From Gemmatimonadota bacterium (GTDB taxonomy: Bacteria > Gemmatimonadota > Gemmatimonadetes > Gemmatimonadales > GWC2-71-9): a DNA stretch of 64,000 bases. Below the pieces are notes generated by a model, which searched no databases, was not told the origin of the DNA, and saw nothing but the letters and a program-made list of their open reading frames with translations. Position 1 is the first letter of the stretch. The number at the start of each line of letters is the position of its first letter. Made by a program: the position numbers and the translations under genes. Shown piece by piece: positions 47,995 through 56,175 of this stretch. The stretch spans positions 1 to 64,000 of the forward strand of contig QHVB01000031.1 in assembly GCA_003222195.1 (NCBI GenBank), read 5' to 3'.

Positions 47995-50694
47995 TTACGC
48001 CGCGTCCGAGGTCGAGAAAATGTGCTGCAGGTCGACCGCGGTCCGCGCGTGCACCCGCGCGCGCTGCGCGAACGGACCGCCGGGATCGATCCGCGTCACA
48101 CGGTCCCAGGCAGCCACCGCTTCGGCGTAGCGCTGCAGCTTGGCCAGGGTCACACCAAGATAGAACAGCGCGCCGGTGTGCTCGGGATCGAATTTCAGGG
48201 CGCGCCGGAACGCGGCGAGCGCCTCGTCGTTGCGCTTGTCGTCGATCAGCGCGCGGCCGAGCAGGAGCAGCGCGTCCATGTCGTAGAGATCCTGTTCCAG
48301 CATCTCGGCGAGTCGCACGATCGCGGCCCGCACGTTGCCCGACCGGCGCAACAGGTCGGCCAGGGCGAGCGCCGCTTCGTGAAATGTGGGCAACGCCTCG
48401 AGCGCTGCCTCGTAGGCGCGCTGCGCGTCCGCCCATTCTGCGTCATGCTCGTGCAGCCGGCCGAGGTCGAGCCAGACCTGCACAAAACCCGCATCCAGAT
48501 CGAGCGACGCGCGATAGGCGGCCCGCGCGCCCTGGCGGTCGCCGACTTTGAGCGCGATGTCGCCCTGCAGCTTGTGGAGGTCGGCGCGCGCGGGCGCGCG
48601 CGTCTGGGCCTGCCGCAGTGCGGTGAGTGCGCTCGCGGCGTCCCCCGTGGCGGCCCGCGCCTTGGCGGCGGCGACCAACACCTCCACGTCGTCGGGCGCC
48701 TTGGCAACCAGCTCCTCGGCGAGTGGCAGTGCTTCCGCGGCGCGGTGCACGGCGAGCAGGCTCTTCACTTCCCCGAGCGCGGCGGTGGCGTTCGCGGCGT
48801 CGAGCGTGCGCGCCTCGCGGTAGCGCTCGAGCGCTTCGCCGTGCAGCCCGCGCCGCGCATAGATGTCGCCGATCAGCGTCGCCGCCTGGCCGCGGTCCGC
48901 GCCACGCTGGACGGCCCGCATCGCCTCCGCGACGGCCAGGTCCATCATCCCCTTGCTGTGGTAATCCCGCGCCAGCGCGAGGGGATCATCGGGTTTCTTC
49001 GCGAGCCCCGGCGGCGATGCCTGGGGCGAGGTCGCGGGGGGCTCCAGCTCCTGGAAGATGTTGTCGAGCAGGCGTTGATCGAACGCGAATTCGCCGCCGA
49101 GGCTGTCGGCGGCGACGTCGGCGGAAATCTCGGGCACGATCCCGATCGCGACGGTCTCGTATTGCAGATCGATGGCCAGCGCGAATTTCTGCGACACGTA
49201 GTACGGGTCGAGCTCCAGCGCGCGCTTGGTGGCGCGCAGCGCGCCGTCGTAGTCGCCGAGGCTCGAGAGCGTGAAGCTCAGGTTGTAGTGCGCACCGGCG
49301 TTTTGCGGATCGGCTTCGACCGCGCGGACGAACGCGTTGCGCGCATCCGGGAAGCGTTTCAACTCGACCAACACCAGCCCGACGCCGTTCCAGGCAGGTG
49401 CGGAGGACGGCTGCTCTGCGAGGACCTGACGGTAGGCTTCGAGCGCGAGCTGAAACCGCCGCAGATGCGTCAGCAGCAGCGCGAGATTGAGGCGCGCGCC
49501 CACAAACTCCGGCGACAGCTGCAGCGCTTTCCGAAATGCCTCGATGGCGCCTTCCGTGTCGCTCTGGTGCGCGAGGATCACGCCGGCGTTGTTCCAGGCG
49601 AGGGCGTAGCGCGGATCGACGTCGGTCGCCTGGCGATACGACGTGAGCGCATCGGCCGTACGGCCGGCCTGGTGCAGCACCACGCCGCGCTCGTTCCAGA
49701 GCTTGGGCGAGTCCGGAATCTCGTGAAGGAGCGACTCGTACAGCTCGAGCGCATCGGTGAAGTCGCGCTTGAGGAGGTACACCTCGGCCATCGCCTGGCG
49801 CACGAGGCGCCGATCTTCCCCACGCTCGATCGCCAGGCGATACTCGCGCAGCGCCTCCGTGTAGTAGCCCTTCTGCCGGAACGCGAGCCCGAGGTTGAAG
49901 TGCGCGAGCTCGCTACCCTCGGCGACTTCCAGCGCGGGCTGCTCGCGCAGCCGCTGCTCGGCCGACTGGCGCTCGGCGCGGTAGCGCTCCAGGGAAAGAT
50001 TCGTCTGCGCCCGCGCGAGCGGCGGGTTGAGCTGGATCGCGCGCTTGGACGCCGCGCGCGCCTCCTGGTGCCGGCCCATGTCTCCCAGCACAAATGCCAT
50101 CAGATAATGCGCGTTCGCGTTGTCCGGATTGAGGTTGACCGCGCGCGCGAGCGCGGTCAGCGCCGGCTCGTTCAGCCCGCGGTTGTAGTAAACCTCTCCC
50201 AGATAGAAATGCACGACGGACGAGTCGGGCTCGGATTCGGCCGCCCGCAGAAACCATTCAGTCGCGACCTCGAGCCGGCCGCGGGCTTTCTCCGCGAGCC
50301 CGAGCTGAATCATCGCGGCCACGTCGCTCGGCTTGTGGGCGAGCAGCTCCTCGAACTCCGCGACCGCTTCCTCATAGGCTCCGAGGATCGCATAGGTGCG
50401 GCCGAGCTCCCAGCGCGGGTCGCGCTCGTCGGGCGCGGCCCGCAGGCGTTCCCGCAGCTCGGCGACGCGGTGGTCGTAGAAGCCCGTGTTGTGATAGGCG
50501 ATCTCGAGGTTGCGCTGCGCGACCTGCATGCGCGGGTCGAGCTCGAGCGCGCGGGTGAACTGCTCGATGGCCTCGGGGACGAGGCCTTTCTGGTAGTAGA
50601 GAACGCCGAGATTGTTGTGCGCGCCCGCGTCGGAAGGGTCGATCCGGCGGGCAAAGGACCTCAGGACGGCAACGTCACGCTCTGAGACCGTCAA
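47995..50694 (-). CDS. Giant TPR protein, 899 aa
   Basis: At least twenty tetratricopeptide repeats, for example GAHNNLGVLYYQKGLVPEAI, AHYLMAFVLGDMGRHQEAR, LWNERGVVLHQAGRTADAL and AWNNAGVILAHQSDTEGAI, with a non-TPR insert around 525-600. There is no signal peptide. TTG 50694 is chosen because it forms a TTGA overlap with the cheC stop, as ATGA and GTGA do elsewhere in the operon. Longer frames to 50805 lie inside cheC. It is likely the main scaffold of the complex. Confidence 0.85.
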   Translation of the reverse strand: MTVSERDVAVLRSFARRIDPSDAGAHNNLGVLYYQKGLVPEAIEQFTRALELDPRMQVAQRNLEIAYHNTGFYDHRVAELRERLRAAPDERDPRWELGRTYAILGAYEEAVAEFEELLAHKPSDVAAMIQLGLAEKARGRLEVATEWFLRAAESEPDSSVVHFYLGEVYYNRGLNEPALTALARAVNLNPDNANAHYLMAFVLGDMGRHQEARAASKRAIQLNPPLARAQTNLSLERYRAERQSAEQRLREQPALEVAEGSELAHFNLGLAFRQKGYYTEALREYRLAIERGEDRRLVRQAMAEVYLLKRDFTDALELYESLLHEIPDSPKLWNERGVVLHQAGRTADALTSYRQATDVDPRYALAWNNAGVILAHQSDTEGAIEAFRKALQLSPEFVGARLNLALLLTHLRRFQLALEAYRQVLAEQPSSAPAWNGVGLVLVELKRFPDARNAFVRAVEADPQNAGAHYNLSFTLSSLGDYDGALRATKRALELDPYYVSQKFALAIDLQYETVAIGIVPEISADVAADSLGGEFAFDQRLLDNIFQELEPPATSPQASPPGLAKKPDDPLALARDYHSKGMMDLAVAEAMRAVQRGADRGQAATLIGDIYARRGLHGEALERYREARTLDAANATAALGEVKSLLAVHRAAEALPLAEELVAKAPDDVEVLVAAAKARAATGDAASALTALRQAQTRAPARADLHKLQGDIALKVGDRQGARAAYRASLDLDAGFVQVWLDLGRLHEHDAEWADAQRAYEAALEALPTFHEAALALADLLRRSGNVRAAIVRLAEMLEQDLYDMDALLLLGRALIDDKRNDEALAAFRRALKFDPEHTGALFYLGVTLAKLQRYAEAVAAWDRVTRIDPGGPFAQRARVHARTAVDLQHIFSTSDAA

Positions 50695-51308
50695 GTCAGC
50701 CGAATGGCGTCGAAGATGGCCTTGAGGGACGCCAGGTCGGGAAGGAGGAGGAAGTGACCGCGCAGTCCGTCTTGCGCATCGATGTTGAACTCCGTTTCGA
50801 CGCAAAACACGAAGTCGCGATCATGCCCAAAGTTGAGGTACGTCGTCGTGAGCACGGCGGCCGAGAGATCCACCACCAGACTCGGCACGGACGGCAGCAG
50901 CAGCATCCCCATGAACTCCGACAGCGCATTCATGTAGGCACCCGAGAGAATGTTGCCGGCCTCCTTGAGGCACGATTGCTCGATCGTCTCGAACGCCTTG
51001 GTGGTGCCGAGCGGGCGCTTGAGCAGCATGTCGCAGAGCTGCCGGCCGACCGGCTCGGGAAAGAGCAGCAGGGTCCGTCCCGTCAGATCGCCGAGCATGT
51101 GCATGAGGACCGCAGCGACCACTTCTTGCGGGTCGCCGATCAACCCGGGCACCTCCTCTAGGCGCGCGATATTGATCTGGGGCACCGAGATCATGATGCG
51201 CCGGTGTGTGAGCTGCGACAGCGCAGTCGCCGCATGGCCCGCGCCGATGTTGGCGACTTCCTTCAGCGCGTCGAGCTGCAGCGCTTTCAGATCACGGACG
51301 TCTTCCAT
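50691..51308 (-). CDS. cheC: CheY-P phosphatase CheC
   Basis: A 205-residue CheC with both active-site helices: ALKEVANIGAGHAATALSQL (E17, N20) and CLKEAGNILSGAYMNAL. These dephosphorylate CheY-P, often with CheD as partner. It begins 18 bases from the palindromic element and is the first gene after cheA. Confidence 0.94.
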   Translation of the reverse strand: MEDVRDLKALQLDALKEVANIGAGHAATALSQLTHRRIMISVPQINIARLEEVPGLIGDPQEVVAAVLMHMLGDLTGRTLLLFPEPVGRQLCDMLLKRPLGTTKAFETIEQSCLKEAGNILSGAYMNALSEFMGMLLLPSVPSLVVDLSAAVLTTTYLNFGHDRDFVFCVETEFNIDAQDGLRGHFLLLPDLASLKAIFDAIRLT

Positions 51309-51325
51309 GCTTCGCTCCCTTAGTT

Positions 51326-51399
51326 CACACGCTGAAGCGTGTGCTCGGCAAGCACTGCCCTTAAGGGCATTGTCGGCCGAGCACACCCTTTAGGGTGTG
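51326..51399. repeat. Three-hairpin palindromic element, copy B
   Basis: Read on the plus strand: hairpin CACACGC-TGAA-GCGTGTG (51326-51343), CTCGGC (51344-51349), hairpin TGCCC-TTAA-GGGCA (51356-51369), GCCGAG (51376-51381, pairing with CTCGGC), hairpin CACACCC-TTTA-GGGTGTG (51382-51399). It lies between cheA and cheC. Outer bases GTTCACAC and GTGTGAAC can also pair. Confidence 0.85.
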
Positions 51400-51404
51400 A
51401 ACTC

Positions 51405-53366
51405 CTAAACGAGACCCGCCGCATCGAGAATCAACGCCGGAACTCCGTCGCCCATGATCGTGGCGCCACTGAACACCGGCAGCGTGCCCTGCGGCGCATC
51501 GAATCCCTTCACCACAATCTCCTGTTGGCTCAACATCCCGTCGACCACAATTCCCGCGCGCCGCTCTCCCATTTCCAAGACGATGACCGGGCGGCGTGGG
51601 GGCGGCGCGGGCGCGCCGCCGTTCGTGCCGAGCAGCTTTCGCAAATCGACGAGCGGGACCACGCGATCGCGCAGCACGATCGCATCCTTTCCTTCCATCG
51701 TCGTGAGCGGCGTCGTGCCGAACTCGACGGTCTCGGCGACGTAGGTGAGCGGCAGGGCGTAACGCTCGTGACCGACGGCGGCGATCAGGGCGCGCACGAT
51801 GGCCAGCGTGACCGGCAGCCGCAGGACGAAGGCGGTCCCCTTCCCCGGCTCGGTGCGGATTTCGATCGAGCCGCCCAGCGCCCGGATGCGCGTCATGGCC
51901 ACGTCGATGCCGACGCCGCGGCCGGAGACATTCGTCACGGCTTCCGCCGTGGAGAATCCCGGCCGCGCCAATACCCGCAACAGCTGATCGTCCGAGAGGG
52001 ACTCGACGTGCGGTCCGACGACGCCCTCGCGTTTCGCTTTCTCGAGGATCTGCACGCGATCGATGCCGCGGCCGTCGTCGGAAATGCTGATGGCGACGCT
52101 GGAACGCTCGCGCACCGCGGCCAGCACGATCTCCCCTTCGGGACTCTTCTTGCGCCGTTTGCGCTCGGCCGGCGCCTCGATGCCGTGGTCCACGGCGTTG
52201 CGCAGCAGATGCACGAGCGGGTCGCCGAGCTCATCCAGGATCTGACGATCGAGCTCGATCTCCTTTCCCTCGACGCGGAACTCCACCTGCTTGTCGAGCT
52301 GCCGCGCCACGTCGCGCACGAGGCGGGGAAACCGATCGAACACTTGCCACACCGGCGTCATGCGCGCCTGAATGATCTCGTTTTGGAGATCGGCGGAGAG
52401 CCGCGAGATGTGGATCGCGACCTCGTCGATTTCGGGGTCCTGTCCCACCCAGCGTGCGGCCAGCTCGTTCAGGCGGCCACGCTCGGTCACGAGCTCGCCG
52501 ATCAAATCCATGAGCGTATCGAGCCGCCGCAGATCCACCCGGATATGGCGGCCGCGGCCGCCGGCCGAGCCGGTCTCACCGGGCGCGAGCTGACTCTCAT
52601 CGGTTCCGCCCCCGATCGTGACGCGCTCGACGTCTCCCACCGATCGGACAGCGGTCTCGATGTCCGCGGCCGCGGCGCCGGTTTCGAGCTCGAACGCAAA
52701 CCGCCCATCGAAGTCGTCCGACTCGAACGCGGCCGCCGCGGGCTGGATCCGGTGAATCGTGCCCAACGACTGCATCTTGCGAATGACCAGCGTCGCGCGC
52801 CCCCCTTTGAGGGGAGCTTCGGGACGGATCAGGACGTGGACGAGACGAGACGCCCCAGACGCAGCAGGCGCAGCAGGCGCAGCAGGCGCAGCGCGGAGAC
52901 GCTGTAAGTCCAAGGGCTCGGCGGGCTCGGCAGGCTCAACGGGCTCTGCGAAGTGACGCGCGAGCGCGCTGGGTTGTGGAGTCGGTTTCGTCTGCAGCGT
53001 GAGTCGATCGATGTCGGTGAGGATGGCGAGATCGGCTTCACGCTCGCGACCGGCGACCGCGAGCCCCACCGCCTTCTCGAGCGCGTCGGTGGCACGGAAC
53101 AGCAGCTGGATGATTTCGTCGGTGGGAGCCGTACCGCCGCGCCGGAGGTGGTCGAGCAGATTCTCGAGGCGATGTGACAAATCGGCGATGCGGCCGTAAC
53201 CCATCGTCGCCGCCATGCCTTTGATCGTGTGCACCGCGCGGAACAGGCCGCCGACCGGCTCCGGCGACGCCGGATGGCGCTCCCACTCGAGCAACAACTG
53301 ATTGCAGGCGCTCAAGTGCTCGCGGCTCTCGGCCAGGAACAGCTCGGCGTACTGCGAGAGATCCAT
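51405..53366 (-). CDS. cheA: Chemotaxis histidine kinase CheA
   Basis: A 653-residue kinase. P1 carries the phosphorylated histidine H46 in RAVHTIKGMAATMGY. A Pro-Glu-Ala-rich linker (about 140-170) is followed by a P2-like domain (RLVHVLIRPEAPLKGGRATL). The P3 dimer helices contain LDTLMDLIGELVTERGRL. P4 has the N box HLLRNAVDHGIE, G1 DDGRGID and G2 GRGVGIDVAMTRI. P5 is CheW-like (YALPLTYVAETVEF, DRVVPLVDLRKLLG). ATG 53366 is chosen at the start of P1. Confidence 0.97.
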   Translation of the reverse strand: MDLSQYAELFLAESREHLSACNQLLLEWERHPASPEPVGGLFRAVHTIKGMAATMGYGRIADLSHRLENLLDHLRRGGTAPTDEIIQLLFRATDALEKAVGLAVAGREREADLAILTDIDRLTLQTKPTPQPSALARHFAEPVEPAEPAEPLDLQRLRAAPAAPAAPAASGASRLVHVLIRPEAPLKGGRATLVIRKMQSLGTIHRIQPAAAAFESDDFDGRFAFELETGAAAADIETAVRSVGDVERVTIGGGTDESQLAPGETGSAGGRGRHIRVDLRRLDTLMDLIGELVTERGRLNELAARWVGQDPEIDEVAIHISRLSADLQNEIIQARMTPVWQVFDRFPRLVRDVARQLDKQVEFRVEGKEIELDRQILDELGDPLVHLLRNAVDHGIEAPAERKRRKKSPEGEIVLAAVRERSSVAISISDDGRGIDRVQILEKAKREGVVGPHVESLSDDQLLRVLARPGFSTAEAVTNVSGRGVGIDVAMTRIRALGGSIEIRTEPGKGTAFVLRLPVTLAIVRALIAAVGHERYALPLTYVAETVEFGTTPLTTMEGKDAIVLRDRVVPLVDLRKLLGTNGGAPAPPPRRPVIVLEMGERRAGIVVDGMLSQQEIVVKGFDAPQGTLPVFSGATIMGDGVPALILDAAGLV

Positions 53367-53368
53367 GG

Positions 53369-53731
53369 CTATCCCAGGACGCGCTGCACGGCTTCGAGGA
53401 CGCGGGAGGGCTGGAACGGCTTGACGACGAAATCCTTGGCGCCTGCCTGGATGGCTTCGACGACCAGCGCCTGCTGCCCCATGGCGCTGCACATCAGGAT
53501 CTTGGCGTCCGGGTCGTGCTTGACGATCTCGCGGACGGCATCGATGCCGCCCATGTCCGGCATCACGATGTCCATCGTGACGAGGTCCGGCTTGAGCTGC
53601 CGATACTTCTCGACCGCCTGGGTACCGGTTTCCGCCTCACCGACGACCTCGAATCCGGCCTGCCCCAGGATGTCGCTGATCATCGTGCGCATGAAAATGG
53701 CGTCGTCACAGACGAGAACCGTGTGGCTCAC
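53369..53731 (-). CDS. cheY: Response regulator CheY
   Basis: A 120-residue single receiver: acidic pair D9/D10 (LVCDDAIFM), phosphoacceptor D54 (VTMDIVMPDMGG), switch serine (ILMCSAMGQ) and K105-region FVVKPFQPS. It is followed by cheA with two bases between. It carries CheA output, to flagella, pili or MglA. Confidence 0.96.
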   Translation of the reverse strand: MSHTVLVCDDAIFMRTMISDILGQAGFEVVGEAETGTQAVEKYRQLKPDLVTMDIVMPDMGGIDAVREIVKHDPDAKILMCSAMGQQALVVEAIQAGAKDFVVKPFQPSRVLEAVQRVLG

Positions 53732-53741
53732 TGCTCGCTCC

Positions 53742-54254
53742 TTAGGAAGTCAGAACCGGGCCCAACAGCGCCGCGAGATCCAATACGATGAACAGTTCTC
53801 CGTTCCGCCGGCCCACAGCGCGTACCAGCGTCGGATCGACGCCCGGCAGGCCTTGCCGGCCTTCCAACGTGTGGTCGCCGGCGGCCAGCATATCCAGTAC
53901 TTCGTCAACCGTAAAGCCGATCAGCTTGTGCGAACCGTTTTCTGCCTCCCCGCCTCTCCCCCCTCCCCCGGGGGCTCCGAGTTCGAGGATAAGCGTCGAG
54001 CCCAGCGTGCCTTCTAGAGCGGAAGTGGGAGGGGATGGGGGGGGCGGAAGGCCCAACGCACGCCACCCTTCCACGACCGTCACCAGTGTGCCGCGGACAT
54101 TCACGAGCCCCGCCACGACCGGGGGCGCGCCCGGGATACGCGTCGTTGGGAGGCGCGGGAGAATCTCCCGCACTTGGTCCACCTCGGCCGCGCACGCCAG
54201 TGTTCCCACGCGGAATACGAGCAGGCGAACGGGGACGAGGCTTCCGTCAGTCAT
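53742..54254 (-). CDS. cheW: CheW-like coupling protein (3)
   Basis: A 170-residue CheW domain: VRLLVFRVGTLACAAEVDQV, VVAGLVNVRGTLVTVVEGW, LIGFTVDEVLDML and LFIVLDLAALLG. A proline/glycine-rich insert (about 72-105) separates the subdomains. ATG 54254 overlaps the rluD stop by eight bases. It opens the che run after the housekeeping genes. Confidence 0.88.
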   Translation of the reverse strand: MTDGSLVPVRLLVFRVGTLACAAEVDQVREILPRLPTTRIPGAPPVVAGLVNVRGTLVTVVEGWRALGLPPPPSPPTSALEGTLGSTLILELGAPGGGGRGGEAENGSHKLIGFTVDEVLDMLAAGDHTLEGRQGLPGVDPTLVRAVGRRNGELFIVLDLAALLGPVLTS

Positions 54255-55257
54255 CGGATGCGAAGAAGCCAAGATACTGCAAGGGGTTGCGCTGAGCAAG
54301 CAAATTCGCGTCCGCCCCCCTTGCAGCCTCCGCAAGCGCGGGACGCAAGTCATCCGGCCATTCAGACGTGAGGGCGATCGGCACGTTGGTCACGGGATGG
54401 ACGAACGACAGTGCCGCGGCGTGGAGCAGCTGGCGCGGCGCGAGCGCCTCGAGCCGTTCGGCTTCCATGCGCGCCGACGGGGTCACGCGCCGGCTGCCGC
54501 CGAACGTGTACTCGCGGTCACCGACGATCGGGCAACCCACGTGCGCCAGATGCACGCGAATCTGATGCGTCCGGCCGGTGCCGAGACGGATGCGCAGCAG
54601 ATCGGTGTGGGCGAAGCGGGCTACGACACTCGCGTGGGTCACCGCGTGACGGCCACCCTGCGCGACCGTCATGCGTTTGCGCTCCTTGGGATGCCGCGCG
54701 ATCGGGGCTTCGATGTCGACCGGGCTCTTGCGCAGGTGCCCCCACACGATCGCCGCATACACGCGCGTGACTTCACGTCGTTCGATCGCCCCGGCGAGGC
54801 GGCGGTGCGCGAGATCGCTCTTCGCCACCACCAGCAGTCCTGAGGTGTCGCGATCGAGCCGGTGCACGATCCCGGGGCGTCCCTCGGTCGAGCCACTCGA
54901 GAGCGCGGTGCCGCGCCCGATCAGCACATTCACGAGCGAGTCGTCCCAGTGACCCGGCCCCGGATGGACCACCAGGCCGGCCGGCTTGTCGAGCACGGCG
55001 AGGTCCTCGTCCTCGTACACGAACCGCAGCTCGGCGTGCGCCGGCGCGTAGGTGCGCGGCGCCGCCTCGTCCGGAAGCTCCACCGTGACTTCGACGCCTC
55101 GCTCGAGCACGGCCGAGGCGCGCAGCGGCTTGCCGCGCGCGGTCACGCGCTTGTCGGCGATGAGGCGTCCGGCTTGAGTACGAGAAACAGCGAGCTGGTC
55201 GGCGAGGTAACGATCGAGGCGTTCAGCACTGCGAACGACACAGAACGTGATGTTCAA
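54247..55257 (-). CDS. rluD: RluA/RluD-family 23S rRNA pseudouridine synthase
   Basis: A 336-residue enzyme with an N-terminal S4 domain (RLDRYLADQLAVSRTQAGRL) and a catalytic domain with HRLDRDTSGLLVVAKS (catalytic aspartate), RTHQIRVHLAHVGCPIVGD. It isomerises uridines, probably in helix 69. The lspA-rluD neighbourhood is common. RluC or a generic RluA paralogue is the alternative. Confidence 0.92.
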   Translation of the reverse strand: MNITFCVVRSAERLDRYLADQLAVSRTQAGRLIADKRVTARGKPLRASAVLERGVEVTVELPDEAAPRTYAPAHAELRFVYEDEDLAVLDKPAGLVVHPGPGHWDDSLVNVLIGRGTALSSGSTEGRPGIVHRLDRDTSGLLVVAKSDLAHRRLAGAIERREVTRVYAAIVWGHLRKSPVDIEAPIARHPKERKRMTVAQGGRHAVTHASVVARFAHTDLLRIRLGTGRTHQIRVHLAHVGCPIVGDREYTFGGSRRVTPSARMEAERLEALAPRQLLHAAALSFVHPVTNVPIALTSEWPDDLRPALAEAARGADANLLAQRNPLQYLGFFASDD

Positions 55258-55769
55258 GGCTCGGCCGCCCGAGCCTCCTTAGCCCGCTGTTGCGCGCGGC
55301 CTTCCTGCCAGAGCGAAAGTCCGAGGGCGATCGCGCCGATGGTGATGGCGGAGTCGGCCACGTTGAACGTCGGCCAGCGCCACGCGCCGACGCCGACGTC
55401 GACGAAGTCGACGACGCCCTGCGCGCTGCGAATGCGGTCGATCAGGTTGCCGACGGCGCCGCCGCAGACCAACGCCAGCGCGAGGAGACGGAAGCGGTCG
55501 CCGGGACGCGTGCTGCGCACCAGGGACGCGAGGACGAACAACGCGATGACGGCGAGTGCCATGAAGATCCAGCGGGAGTTGTCGCCCACGTGGAGGCCGA
55601 ACGCGGCGCCTTCATTATAGACGAGCCGGAACTGCACGGTGTCGCCGATGACCGCCAGCGGCAGCCGCCGCGCCAGGAACGACTCCGCGATCAGCTTGGT
55701 GACGAAATCCGACACGACGACCGCGACGGCCGTTCCCCAGAACAGCCGGCGCTCAGCGGCGTTTACCAT
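55254..55769 (-). CDS. lspA: Lipoprotein signal peptidase LspA
   Basis: A 171-residue enzyme with four helices. The catalytic aspartates lie in GGAVGNLIDRIR and FNVADSAITIG, and VYNEGAAFGL precedes the second helix. It cleaves prolipoproteins at the lipobox. It overlaps rluD by four bases and the DksA-like gene by 17. Confidence 0.96.
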   Translation of the reverse strand: MVNAAERRLFWGTAVAVVVSDFVTKLIAESFLARRLPLAVIGDTVQFRLVYNEGAAFGLHVGDNSRWIFMALAVIALFVLASLVRSTRPGDRFRLLALALVCGGAVGNLIDRIRSAQGVVDFVDVGVGAWRWPTFNVADSAITIGAIALGLSLWQEGRAQQRAKEARAAEP

Positions 55770-56175
55770 CTTCCTCTTTCGCTTTGCATTTGATGCAGAG
55801 GCGCGCGTGCGGCAGCGCGTCGAGGCGATCGAATCCGATCAGCTCACCGCACTGCTCGCACCGGCCGAACCGCTCGGGAGCGCTGTAGAGCCGGCGCAGC
55901 GCCTCGTTCACGTGCCACAAATACCGGCCCTCTTGCGACGCGAACAGAAACGCCTTCTCCCGCTCCATCGCGTCGGTCCCTTGATCGGCCATGTGGAAGG
56001 AATAGCTCGAGAGGTCGCCGTCCGATGCCTGGAGGCTCGAGTTGAACGACTCGCCGTAGTGGCCCAGTTCCTTGATGACGCGGGCGCGCTCTTCGAGCAG
56101 CCGCTTCTCGAGGTGGGTCAATTGTTTCTTGTTGAGGCCGGCCTTGGCCTTCACCTTTGTGGACTTAGTCGGCAT
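55753..56175 (-). CDS. DksA/TraR-type zinc-finger protein
   Basis: A 140-residue protein with a lysine-rich start (TKSTKVKAKAGLNKKQ), a coiled-coil part (LEKRLLEERARVIKELGHYG) and the four-cysteine finger CEQCG...CIKCK (about 107-131). This layout matches short DksA-like and YocK/YteA-type regulators. The DksA tip aspartate pair DxxDxA is not clear, so binding to RNA polymerase's secondary channel is uncertain. It sits between ileS and lspA, a common place for this gene. Confidence 0.85.
   Translation of the reverse strand: MPTKSTKVKAKAGLNKKQLTHLEKRLLEERARVIKELGHYGESFNSSLQASDGDLSSYSFHMADQGTDAMEREKAFLFASQEGRYLWHVNEALRRLYSAPERFGRCEQCGELIGFDRLDALPHARLCIKCKAKEEDGKRR

Noticed and set aside
47884-50685. 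933-residue plus-strand ORF opposite the giant TPR gene
   Set aside because: It is an antisense frame of a repeat-rich high-GC gene; the minus strand carries clear TPR motifs and coupled overlaps.
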